From Chromobacterium sphagni (lineage in GTDB: Bacteria; Pseudomonadota; Gammaproteobacteria; Burkholderiales; Chromobacteriaceae), in NCBI RefSeq assembly GCF_001855555.1, contig NZ_MKCT01000029.1:1-35064 (forward strand): a DNA stretch of 35,064 bases, written 5' to 3'. The notes beneath the pieces were generated by a model that searched no databases, had not been told where the DNA came from, and saw only the letters and a list, made by a program, of their open reading frames with translations. A program made the position numbers and the translations under genes. Each line of letters starts with the position of its first letter. The first letter of the stretch is position 1. Below, piece after piece: positions 21,184-28,194 of this stretch.

Positions 21184-21902
21184 TCGATGTCTCCTTGCGA
21201 ATGGCGGATCGGATGCGGAGCGGCCGCATCACCGGGCTCCAGGGGGTGCTCCAGTTGACGCAGCAGCCGCGCCAGCGAGGCGGCGGCCGTCCTGCGGCAG
21301 TCTTGCCGCACATCTTCCAGGCTCTGCAGCAATTGCCTGCCAGCGGGTTCCACATATTGCTCCGGAGAGAATTCCGCTGCCTGATCGGCGCAGCGCATGA
21401 CGAAGCGCGGGTCGGCGTGATAGTCGATGCGTATCGTGCCAGGCCAGTTGTCCGCCAAGAGCGCCATCAGCCGCGGCTGCAGATGTCTGGCGTGCTGAGG
21501 TAGTTGCAGATTCAGGGTGTCGGTCTGGACGCTGTCTTGCGAGCGCAGCCATTCGTCCAGCAATAACAGCAGGGTGTCCGGATGGTCGACGGCGGCCGAC
21601 AGCATCTCGCGAGCCTGTTCGCCAAGCCGTTCCCGCCATCGCCGGGCTTGCGCCTGGCTGTCGGCCAGGTGAGCCGCCACCTGGCCCAGCGCCTCCTGCA
21701 TGCCTTGCTGATAGCCGTCCCGGCATGCCTGCCGCTGGATGGCATCGGCTTCCCGCCTGGCGTCGCGCAGCAAGGCCTGGGCTTGTTTGCGCGCTTGGCG
21801 CTCCAGCTGATGGTGTCGGTTGGCGCCATGAATCTGTTTGCGCCGTATCAGCACGCCCTCGTCAATGGCAAGCGGGCGGGGAGTGGGGATGTCTCTGGGC
21901 AT
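21180..21902 (-). CDS. orgB: T3SS stator/sorting-platform protein OrgB (SctL)
   Basis: The 240-residue protein has the SctL/FliH build: a short N-terminus with [16 protein letters not shown], a long charged coiled coil (RQARKQAQALLRDARREADA to LADSQAQARRWRERL) and a C-terminal domain (DNWPGTIRIDYHADPRFVMR). SctL proteins link the ATPase to the cytoplasmic sorting platform and regulate it. Salmonella OrgB has 226 residues. The gene overlaps orgA by 41 bases and orgC by 4, showing tight coupling in the prg-org operon. Confidence 0.88.
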   Translation of the reverse strand: MPRDIPTPRPLAIDEGVLIRRKQIHGANRHHQLERQARKQAQALLRDARREADAIQRQACRDGYQQGMQEALGQVAAHLADSQAQARRWRERLGEQAREMLSAAVDHPDTLLLLLDEWLRSQDSVQTDTLNLQLPQHARHLQPRLMALLADNWPGTIRIDYHADPRFVMRCADQAAEFSPEQYVEPAGRQLLQSLEDVRQDCRRTAAASLARLLRQLEHPLEPGDAAAPHPIRHSQGDIE

Positions 21903-22452
21903 ATTGCAGGGCCAAGGTCAGTAACAGAGGGTCGGGAGAGGCGTCTGGCACGGCGGCCGCGCTCGATTCCGGAGGGAAAAGCAGCGGCAGCCTTTGCGCC
22001 AGCGCCGGGGGCAGCTGATTGCTCCAGCCCAGCAACTGGCCGTAGCCGGCAGCCAGCAGATCGGCGTGGTTGATCGCTTGCTGCGGCCGGTGGCCGGCGC
22101 GGGTTTGCAGCGGCATGGCGGAAAAATCCCGCGCCCAAGACGGCAGGCGCAGCGATGCGCCTTGCCAGGCCAGGCCGGCTCGCAGCAGTTGGCTTCCCAT
22201 CAGATAGGCCGCTTGCGGCAAGCGGTGCCAGTGGCGCAGCCATTGCCGGGTGAGGCTGTTCGGCGGGCCGGCGGGCCAGCCGCTGTCCAGACGGTAGGCC
22301 GCAATCAGCATGTCGTTGATTATGGCGCGTTGCCCGGGCTCATCCATCGTCTGCGGCAATTGCAGGCGCCTGCGATGCAAATAGCCTAGCGGGTCGAACA
22401 GGATGGCGCGCACGAGCGGGTCCTGGCTGGAGTCAACCATGTTGTTCGTCAC
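21862..22452 (-). CDS. orgA: T3SS sorting-platform protein OrgA (SctK)
   Basis: The 196-residue protein carries the OrgA/MxiK signature near its start, [20 protein letters not shown], matching the Salmonella pattern IIFDPLSYIHPQRLQ. It continues with [17 protein letters not shown] and [20 protein letters not shown]. SctK proteins cap the pods of the sorting platform and contact the inner ring. The start is a GTG at 22452 or the ATG at 22440; both overlap the prgK end (20 or 8 bases) and neither has a strong ribosome site. Confidence 0.9.
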   Translation of the reverse strand: MTNNMVDSSQDPLVRAILFDPLGYLHRRRLQLPQTMDEPGQRAIINDMLIAAYRLDSGWPAGPPNSLTRQWLRHWHRLPQAAYLMGSQLLRAGLAWQGASLRLPSWARDFSAMPLQTRAGHRPQQAINHADLLAAGYGQLLGWSNQLPPALAQRLPLLFPPESSAAAVPDASPDPLLLTLALQYAQRHPHSPPACH

Positions 22453-23197
22453 CGGGAGCTGGCGCGGGCGAGCGGGCGGCGTCGCCTTCTCTTGCGGCGC
22501 GGCGGCGCCATAACCAGCCGGCCGCGCCGGCCAGCAAGGCCAGACCCGCCAGCGCCGAGATCAGCCAGGCCATGCCGCTCCGGCCTTCCTCCGGCCGGGG
22601 GCCGGGGGACTGCTGTTGGGCTTCGCTGCGGCGCGACAGCACTACCGAGATGTTGTCGTACTCCACTTCGGCGAAGCTGTTCTTCAGGAAGCGCTTGATG
22701 TCGTTGATCATGGTCGCCGGATCGGCTTCGCTGTCGTATACCGCCAGCGCGGAAATGTGCATGGGCTGGACTGCGCGGCCGGCTTCGCCGCCATCCAGGT
22801 CATAGCTGACATGGACGCGCGCCGACAGGATGCCGGCCATGGTCTGCAGCGATTGCTCCAGCCTCTGCTCCAGCGCGGAATACAGCCGCGCCTTCTCCGC
22901 CCGGGGCGAGGACACCAGCGAGTCGGAGGGGAACATCTGCGCCACCTCCACCCGTGGCCGCGATGGCAGGTTGTAAATTCTCAGCCAGTCCACCGCGGCG
23001 GCGAAGTCGGGCTGTGCCACGCCGATGCTGAAACCGGTTTTGCCGCGGTCGGTTTTGTCGGCCTCGATATTGTGGCGCTGCAGCACAGCCACCACTTCGT
23101 TCGCCTGTTGCTGATCCAGGCCCTTGAGCAGGTCCTTTTGCTGGCAGCCGGCCAGCAGCAGCGTCAACAGCGCCGCTTTCAGGCAGGCGCGCATCAT
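22433..23197 (-). CDS. prgK: T3SS inner-ring lipoprotein PrgK (SctJ)
   Basis: The 254-residue protein starts [20 protein letters not shown], a lipoprotein signal with lipobox LAGC (Cys18). The YscJ/FliF ring-building domains follow ([51 protein letters not shown]), then a C-terminal membrane span (about 212-230, [20 protein letters not shown]) and a basic tail. PrgK forms the inner ring with PrgH. Salmonella PrgK has 252 residues. The ATG overlaps the prgJ stop (ATGA). Longer upstream frames lie inside prgJ and are not real. Confidence 0.95.
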   Translation of the reverse strand: MMRACLKAALLTLLLAGCQQKDLLKGLDQQQANEVVAVLQRHNIEADKTDRGKTGFSIGVAQPDFAAAVDWLRIYNLPSRPRVEVAQMFPSDSLVSSPRAEKARLYSALEQRLEQSLQTMAGILSARVHVSYDLDGGEAGRAVQPMHISALAVYDSEADPATMINDIKRFLKNSFAEVEYDNISVVLSRRSEAQQQSPGPRPEEGRSGMAWLISALAGLALLAGAAGWLWRRRAAREGDAARSPAPAPGDEQHG

Positions 23198-23496
23198 GAG
23201 CGCAGCAGGCTTTCCACCGCGCCCACGGTCTTGCGGGTGAGAGTGCTGATCATCGACACTTCCAGGTTGTAGTTGGAGGTGCGTTGCTGCAGCGCGAACA
23301 GTTCCGCCGGGTTGGTGATCATTTGCGGCTGTTCCAGCTTTTGCAGGATGGCGTCCTTCTCCATGCCGGTGCTGACGGCGGAGTGGGAGAAAGCCTGGAT
23401 CAGCCTGGCCTCCAGCGAGACGGTCTGGTCTTCGCTGCGGGTGATGTCGCTGGACTGGGCCAGCGCTTGCAGTTGAGCGGCTCCTATGGAACTCAT
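23194..23496 (-). CDS. prgJ: T3SS inner rod protein PrgJ (SctI)
   Basis: A 100-residue protein (Salmonella PrgJ 101) with the PrgJ/EprJ pattern: [19 protein letters not shown], then [20 protein letters not shown] and the C-terminal [17 protein letters not shown]. The C-terminal helix is the packed part of the rod and also the part that NAIP inflammasome receptors detect in related systems. AAGGAG precedes the ATG by 7 bases. A stable hairpin lies between it and prgI. Confidence 0.95.
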   Translation of the reverse strand: MSSIGAAQLQALAQSSDITRSEDQTVSLEARLIQAFSHSAVSTGMEKDAILQKLEQPQMITNPAELFALQQRTSNYNLEVSMISTLTRKTVGAVESLLRS

Positions 23497-23512
23497 GCGG
23501 GGCTCCTTGACG

Positions 23513-23533
23513 GCCGCCGGCGAAGCCGGCGGC
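23513..23533 (-). promoter_or_regulatory. GC-rich hairpin between needle and inner-rod genes
   Basis: GCCGCCGGC and GCCGGCGGC form a perfect 9-bp stem with a 3-base loop. It lies 5 bases after the prgI stop and 6 bases before the AAGGAG of prgJ. No T-run follows. It could shield the prgI mRNA end and lower prgJ expression, fitting the far greater need for needle than rod subunits. Confidence 0.7.
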
Positions 23534-23538
23534 GCGGG

Positions 23539-23790
23539 TTAGCGGAAGTTCTGGATGATGGCGGCGTCGATATCCTTGAACGCCTTCACCGTGTTCGATT
23601 GCGCATTGCGGTACAGATTGTATTCGGACAGTTTGCTCTGGTACTGGGCCAGCAGTTCCGGATCTGACGGCTTGTTCTTGAGCGCTGCCAGCGCATTTTC
23701 CACCTGCGTGTGCATGTCTTTCACGCCTTCGTCGAACTTGGCGGAGGTTTCGTCCAGATAGCCGCTCCATGGGAAATCGATTTTTGCCAT
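23539..23790 (-). CDS. prgI: T3SS needle protein PrgI (SctF; CprI of Chromobacterium)
   Basis: An 83-residue protein nearly identical in its C-terminal half to Salmonella Prg[21 protein letters not shown], then [20 protein letters not shown] and FR. The N-terminus has [17 protein letters not shown]. It polymerises into the hollow needle. In Chromobacterium the homologue is known as CprI and is a ligand for NAIP receptors. The conserved C-terminal residues needed for that recognition are present. It starts 19 bases after prgH. Confidence 0.97.
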   Translation of the reverse strand: MAKIDFPWSGYLDETSAKFDEGVKDMHTQVENALAALKNKPSDPELLAQYQSKLSEYNLYRNAQSNTVKAFKDIDAAIIQNFR

Positions 23791-23809
23791 AGCTAGTGGG
23801 TCCTTTTGG

Positions 23810-25006
23810 TCAAAGTGGCTTGGGGAAATACCAGTGGCCGGTTTCCATCTTCACGTAGCCCTGGTTGCCGTACTTGAAGGACTTGCCCTTGAGCCAGTCG
23901 TCCTTCAATTCAATGGCGAACTGCACGTAGCGGCTACCCCATTGTCGGTAGTAGCCGTCGACAAACTGACGTGCGCGTTGCAGTTCGCCATCGTCTAGCG
24001 CGCCGGCGATCACGAAGGTGACGCTGTCGCGGTTGTCTTTGCGGTTGTAGGGCAACGCCAGGCGGAGCAGGCCGGTTTCCGCCTGGCGCGCCGCAGCGGC
24101 GTCGTCCATCGGCACGATGTCCACCTGGTCGGCATAGGGCAGCTGTTCGGCCAACTGCCGGCCAAGCTTGCCGCGGGCGTCCGGGCTCAGCGCGCCGCGC
24201 TGCTGACTGATCCACAGCTGGGGCCGGCGGGGATTGTCCAGCTGCAGGCGGTAGTAGGGGAGGTCGGGATGCGTGTCGGCCAGCCAGTGGGCGAGGCGCT
24301 CGTTCTCCCGGCGCGGACTGACCACCCTGGTGTTGCGGCCGGTATCGCCGCGCAACAGCGCCTGCTGCGCCCATGTGCCGTCGCGGTCGTTGCCGGCGGC
24401 GACGTAGAACACGCCATCCCGGCCAGGCAGCACCTGGAAGCGCTGCGTGTCCCGGCCCAGCAGCGACGACAACTGCGCAGCCTGCCGCTGCGGCGTGTTC
24501 CACAGCCAATAGCCGCCGCCCGCCAGGGCGGCCAGCAGGGTCAGCGCCAGCGCCGCGGGCCAGATAGGGCGCGCTTGGCGCTGCGCTTGGCCTGGCTGCT
24601 CGGGCGCAGCCTCCGGATGGTTGAGGATTTCCGCCAGCCAGGGCAGATGCTGTGGGCGCAGCGCCAACTCCAGCGCGCCGACTTTCAGCAACTGGTTGAA
24701 GCCAGCCGGGTATTCTTCCACCAGGCTTTCGCCCAGTTGCCGTATGGATGCCCGATTATCGGCCACCAGCACTTCGAAGTTGACGCCGCCTTGCTCCAGA
24801 GGCACATACAAGGCATCCGCCGGCAGCTCCGGCAGGGCCGAGGTTTCGGACGGCAGCTGGCTGGGGCCGACCACGAACAGCGTCCTGCCTTGTGGCAGCG
24901 CGAATTCGCAGCCGCGCAGGCGGCTGTTGAGCAGTCGAACCACGATGACGTCGGGTTCGTTTGGATGGATGTCTTCTACGGCCATGGTGTCTTTGCTGAT
25001 CTGCAT
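23810..25006 (-). CDS. prgH: T3SS inner-membrane ring protein PrgH (SctD)
   Basis: The 398-residue protein (Salmonella 392) has an N-terminal cytoplasmic FHA-like domain (VRLLNSRLRGCEFALPQGRT, GGVNFEVLVAD), one membrane span (about 148-169, IWPAALALTLLAALAGGGYW) and periplasmic ring domains (RFQVLPGRDGVFYVAA, VTFVIAGALDDGELQRARQF, YVQFAIELKDDWLKG). The C-terminus, METGHWYFPKPL, matches PrgH closely. It forms the outer 24-mer inner-membrane ring around PrgK. The ATG at 25006 is chosen for fit to PrgH length; it has only a weak ribosome site (AGAG). Confidence 0.96.
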   Translation of the reverse strand: MQISKDTMAVEDIHPNEPDVIVVRLLNSRLRGCEFALPQGRTLFVVGPSQLPSETSALPELPADALYVPLEQGGVNFEVLVADNRASIRQLGESLVEEYPAGFNQLLKVGALELALRPQHLPWLAEILNHPEAAPEQPGQAQRQARPIWPAALALTLLAALAGGGYWLWNTPQRQAAQLSSLLGRDTQRFQVLPGRDGVFYVAAGNDRDGTWAQQALLRGDTGRNTRVVSPRRENERLAHWLADTHPDLPYYRLQLDNPRRPQLWISQQRGALSPDARGKLGRQLAEQLPYADQVDIVPMDDAAAARQAETGLLRLALPYNRKDNRDSVTFVIAGALDDGELQRARQFVDGYYRQWGSRYVQFAIELKDDWLKGKSFKYGNQGYVKMETGHWYFPKPL

Positions 25007-25088
25007 TGTTATGGCTACTCTAGCGTTGCAACCTGCGCAGTTCCTGATGGAAAGCCGATCAAATCCCATCGTCGCGATCAGATTTGGC

Positions 25089-25130
25089 AAAAAAGATGGC
25101 GGCCCGCCCGGAGAGGGCTGCGGCCGCCAT
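25089..25130 (-). terminator. Intrinsic terminator after iagB
   Basis: ATGGCGGC (25096-25103) pairs with GCCGCCAT (25123-25130), with further pairing inside. On the minus strand a TTTTTT run follows (25094-25089). It begins right after the iagB stop, so the hilA-iagB transcript ends here. The prgH operon then needs its own promoter in the 83 bases at 25007-25089, where I cannot name a clear one. Confidence 0.85.
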
Positions 25131-25592
25131 TCAAGGGGTGAACCGTTTATCGTCGCTCGGGGGCCGCAGCCGTTGGTAGCGTTGCCACACCTGTCTGGCG
25201 TAGCGCATCCGCAGCATCCGCCGTTCCGGCGACACGCCGGCGTTGTAGGCGCCTACCGCTTCCCAGGAGTAGCCATAGCGTTTCATCATGTCGGACAGGA
25301 TGGAGGCGCCGACGATGACCGACAGGCAGGCATTGCCCAGCAATTGCTTCTCGTCTATGCCCAGCCGCCGCAGCCGCGGCAGATGAAGGCTGTTGATCTG
25401 CATCAGGCCCAGGTCGAGGCTGCCGTCGCGGTTGCGGCCGGTGGCTTCCGGCCGTAGGCCGGATTCCTGCTGGGCAATGGCGTACAGCAGGTCCGGCTCG
25501 ATATTGAACATTCGGCCGGCCTGTTCCCAGCAGTCGGCGTGCGCGGGCAGGGCGAAAAGCAGCGCCATCGAGGCCAGGCAGGCGCGGATCAT
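25131..25592 (-). CDS. iagB: T3SS lytic transglycosylase IagB
   Basis: The 153-residue protein has a signal peptide (MIRACLASMALLFALPAHA) and the SLT domain: catalytic Glu43 in IAQQESGLRP, GLMQIN (62-67) and AYNAG (115-119). It cuts peptidoglycan in the periplasm to let the secretion apparatus pass. Salmonella IagB has 160 residues and likewise follows hilA. The ATG overlaps the hilA stop by 4 bases. A longer frame upstream lies in hilA and is discounted. Confidence 0.95.
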   Translation of the reverse strand: MIRACLASMALLFALPAHADCWEQAGRMFNIEPDLLYAIAQQESGLRPEATGRNRDGSLDLGLMQINSLHLPRLRRLGIDEKQLLGNACLSVIVGASILSDMMKRYGYSWEAVGAYNAGVSPERRMLRMRYARQVWQRYQRLRPPSDDKRFTP

Positions 25593-27274
25593 GCGGCCTC
25601 CGGCAGCGGTTGCTGGAACAAGACCTTCAGCCGTGGATCGTGCCGCCAGGCGCGCAACCACAGGTATTGTTCCGCCTGCAGCTGTTGCCACAATTGCAGC
25701 GCGGCCTCGCGGCCGTGCAGGGCCAGAATCAGCGGCAACAGTCCGGAGCGCACCTGGCGGCTGTCGACCTTGGCCAGAAAGGCCAGCAACTGAGGCCTGG
25801 CGGCTTCGCCTTGGCTGCAGTGGCGCACGTAGCAGCAATTGGCGGCCAGCAGGCCGCACTCCTCGCCGGAGGCCTGCACCGCCATGGCAAGTTCTTCCGC
25901 CTGGGCGTGCTGGCCTTGCACAGCCAGCATCAGCGCCAGCATGCTTTGCAGCACTGGGTGGTCCTGGCCGTATTGACAGAGCTGGCGCTTGCCCAGCACG
26001 ACTGCGTCGTCGATGCGGTGCTGGCAGTAGGTGAGCCACAGTTTGAGAATGCCGGCCGCGATGCGCGAGGGATCGCGCGCCAGACAGGCATCCACCGCCT
26101 GTTGCGCCTGCTCCAGCCTGCCGGACAGGAACAGGTGCCAGGCATGGTAGTAATGGATGTCCTGCGAGTCCGGCGCCAGCAAGCGGGCTTGCTCGAACAA
26201 GGCGTCCGCCACCGCCAATTCCGCGCGCATGCTGCTCAGTAGGGCCAGCAGGCCCATGGCCTGCGGGTGTCCGGCTTCCAGCGCGATGGCCTTGTTGACT
26301 GCCTGCTGCGCTTCTTCGAGCGCCAGCGCCTGATCGAACAAGCCCAACTGGGCCAGGGTCAGATAGCATTCGGCCAGGCTGCAGTAAGGCAAGGCATGGC
26401 TGGGGTTGCCGCTGACGCACTGGTGCAGCATGGACAGCGCCCGCCGCAGGCTGGAGGGAGTATGTTGCTGCAGCTCGTGGCGGCTGTTGAGGTAAGTGAT
26501 GGCCAGGTCCAGCGAGTCCAGTTCGCTGGCGTTGCCCTGTTTCCAGCGCAGGCCGGGTATCCGTTGCGGCAGCAGGCTGGCCAGTCTGCCATGCAGCGCG
26601 GCGATGGGCTGGCCCAGGCCCAGTTCCATGCTTTCATGATGCACCAGTTGATGGCCTTCGGCGCGTACCAACTCGATTTGCAGCAACGAAGCCTCACCCT
26701 GGCGGCGCACTTGCCCAGCCAGGTAGTAGTCGGGACGCAATTGGTCGATCAGCGAGACGATGTCGGCCACGTCGCTGCAATTGCGGGTGATGGTGGCTGG
26801 CAGCACGATCAGGCCGAACGGAGAGTAGCGCGACAGGCATTGAACCAACGCCGCGTGCAGCTCCAGCGCGTCCAGTTGGCCGTCGGTGCGGAAGGGCAGT
26901 ACCGCCATCGTGCATTTTTCCGCGCCGGGCGTCGGGCGCGACACCACGGCCACCGGCCGGCAGAAGCGGTAGCCTTTGCCGTAGACGGTGTCGATATAGC
27001 GATTGGCCTTGTCTTCCAGCAGGATGCGGCGCAGCGCATAGATGCACCGGGTGAGGGACTCCTCGTTGACGTCGCCGTCCGGCCAGACCCTGTCCAGCAG
27101 CGAGTCCTTGCTCACCAGTTCGCCGGCGGCCTCCAGCAGCAAGGTGAGAACGGCCAGCTCCTTGGGTGGAATGCTGATCTGCTGTTCGCGGTGCGCCAGC
27201 GTGCCGTCGAAGTGCAGGGCAAAATCGCCAAAAACGAATTGTCGATTGATGAAGCCATCGTTGTGTAACGCCAT
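25589..27274 (-). CDS. hilA: HilA/CilA-type T3SS master regulator
   Basis: The 561-residue protein (Salmonella HilA 553) has an OmpR-type winged helix at about 10-106 (ISIPPKELAVLTLLLEAAGE, NEESLTRCIYALRRIL, IDTVYGKGYRFCRP). A central domain follows (MAVLPFRTDGQLDALELHAA), then TPR-like helices (HALPYCSLAECYLTLAQLGL, ALEAGHPQAMGLLALLSSMR). In Chromobacterium the homologue CilA activates Cpi-1/Cpi-1a genes and effectors. It stands upstream of iagB and the prg-org operon, its expected targets, and faces away from the effector genes across a long gap. ATG 27274 has no strong ribosome site (the gap has AGGAACTGAAG). Confidence 0.95.
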   Translation of the reverse strand: MALHNDGFINRQFVFGDFALHFDGTLAHREQQISIPPKELAVLTLLLEAAGELVSKDSLLDRVWPDGDVNEESLTRCIYALRRILLEDKANRYIDTVYGKGYRFCRPVAVVSRPTPGAEKCTMAVLPFRTDGQLDALELHAALVQCLSRYSPFGLIVLPATITRNCSDVADIVSLIDQLRPDYYLAGQVRRQGEASLLQIELVRAEGHQLVHHESMELGLGQPIAALHGRLASLLPQRIPGLRWKQGNASELDSLDLAITYLNSRHELQQHTPSSLRRALSMLHQCVSGNPSHALPYCSLAECYLTLAQLGLFDQALALEEAQQAVNKAIALEAGHPQAMGLLALLSSMRAELAVADALFEQARLLAPDSQDIHYYHAWHLFLSGRLEQAQQAVDACLARDPSRIAAGILKLWLTYCQHRIDDAVVLGKRQLCQYGQDHPVLQSMLALMLAVQGQHAQAEELAMAVQASGEECGLLAANCCYVRHCSQGEAARPQLLAFLAKVDSRQVRSGLLPLILALHGREAALQLWQQLQAEQYLWLRAWRHDPRLKVLFQQPLPEAA

Positions 27275-27791
27275 CTTCAGTTCCTCAGTTCCTCTTGCGC
27301 GCGAGGCGCAGCAGCCGTGCGGACTGACCGCAGGAGTCGAGTCGACCGCTGCCGCGTCTGCTGTTCCCCGTAGCGTCGCGACATGTCGGCGTGTCTTTCG
27401 TTTGGATGTGTTCGAGTGATCGGTGCCGGTTTTTGTATTTATCGTCGCATCATAAAAATGGATAGCGCATGGTACTTATGCGTGCATGGAGGTGGCTTGC
27501 AAAAAACGTCCAGCGCGATGGCATAAAGCGGAACGGCGCAAGTCATGTCTCATAAATTGAATGACTTGTTACCGGTTTGATCACGAAAGTAAACAGTTAG
27601 AGTAGGAATACTACGCGAGGGAATGCTTGCTACAAATGGGAATACTCTCAAAAACAGGCAGGGCGCGAAGGCGTTTTATGCAAGTCTCGCGCCGCCGCAT
27701 GCGCTAGTTTGACGCTGGGCCGTCCGCCGCGGTGCGGGCTGGAGCAAACCGAAAATTGTCGCCCTGGCTGTGCCAGGCAGGAGTCGTGAAC
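27275..27791. promoter_or_regulatory. 517-bp divergent regulatory gap between hilA and effector genes
   Basis: No convincing gene is seen. The middle (27430-27640) is AT-richer than its surroundings, as is common where H-NS-like silencers act on SPI-1 genes. It holds one clear inverted repeat, CAAGTCAT...ATGACTTG (27539-27568). The gap must carry the hilA promoter and that of the rightward genes. I could not place a -35/-10 pair with confidence. Confidence 0.6.
27539..27568. repeat. Inverted repeat CAAGTCAT / ATGACTTG
   Basis: Two perfect 8-bp arms separated by 14 bases within the hilA upstream gap. The arm spacing of about two helical turns (centre to centre 22) suits a dimeric regulator. 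No known binding protein can be assigned. Confidence 0.5.
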
Positions 27792-28163
27792 ATGGTGAAC
27801 GGAGTGTCGGGGGCTGCAAGGCCGTATCTGTCGGAAGCGCCGTCGGAAGTTTCTTCCGCGGCGGCGGCGTCCGGCCTGGCTGTGAATTGCCGCGGCGGCG
27901 GCATGGTGGCGCAGCCGCGGGCGGCCCCGGCGGAGGCCAGTAGCCAGGCCCGCAGTTTCCAAACCTGTTTGGGTGAGCTGCAGCGCGATCTTGATGGCGC
28001 GGGGCGCCTGCTGCGCGAGCTGTCCGGCGACGCGGAGCTGGCTCCCCGGCAGCAGGCGCAGGCCGGGCAGCTGGCGCGGCAACTGGATGGTCTGAGCCAG
28101 GCATTGAACCAGGGAAACCGTTTGCAGTTGTCGGCCAGTCTGGTCGAGGCGCGCGGCATTTGA
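27792..28163 (+). CDS. Hypothetical 123-aa protein upstream of large effector candidate
   Basis: The protein starts MVNGVSGAARPYLSEAPSEV, a Ser/Ala-rich flexible N-terminus like a T3SS secretion signal. A helical C-terminal half follows (TCLGELQRDLDGAGRLLREL, ARQLDGLSQALNQGN). AGGAG lies 8 bases before the ATG. It is 31 bases upstream of the 862-aa gene, so they share a transcript. It could be a small secreted protein or a chaperone for the larger one. It is not clearly acidic like class I chaperones and matches no family I know. Confidence 0.6.
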   Translation: MVNGVSGAARPYLSEAPSEVSSAAAASGLAVNCRGGGMVAQPRAAPAEASSQARSFQTCLGELQRDLDGAGRLLRELSGDAELAPRQQAQAGQLARQLDGLSQALNQGNRLQLSASLVEARGI

Positions 28164-28194
28164 CGCTGAGGCAACGATAACGAGAGGAGAGGCG

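Noticed and set aside
25007-25088. A HilA binding box before prgH
   Set aside because: I looked for HilA-type repeats and a clean -35/-10 and found only weak partial matches.
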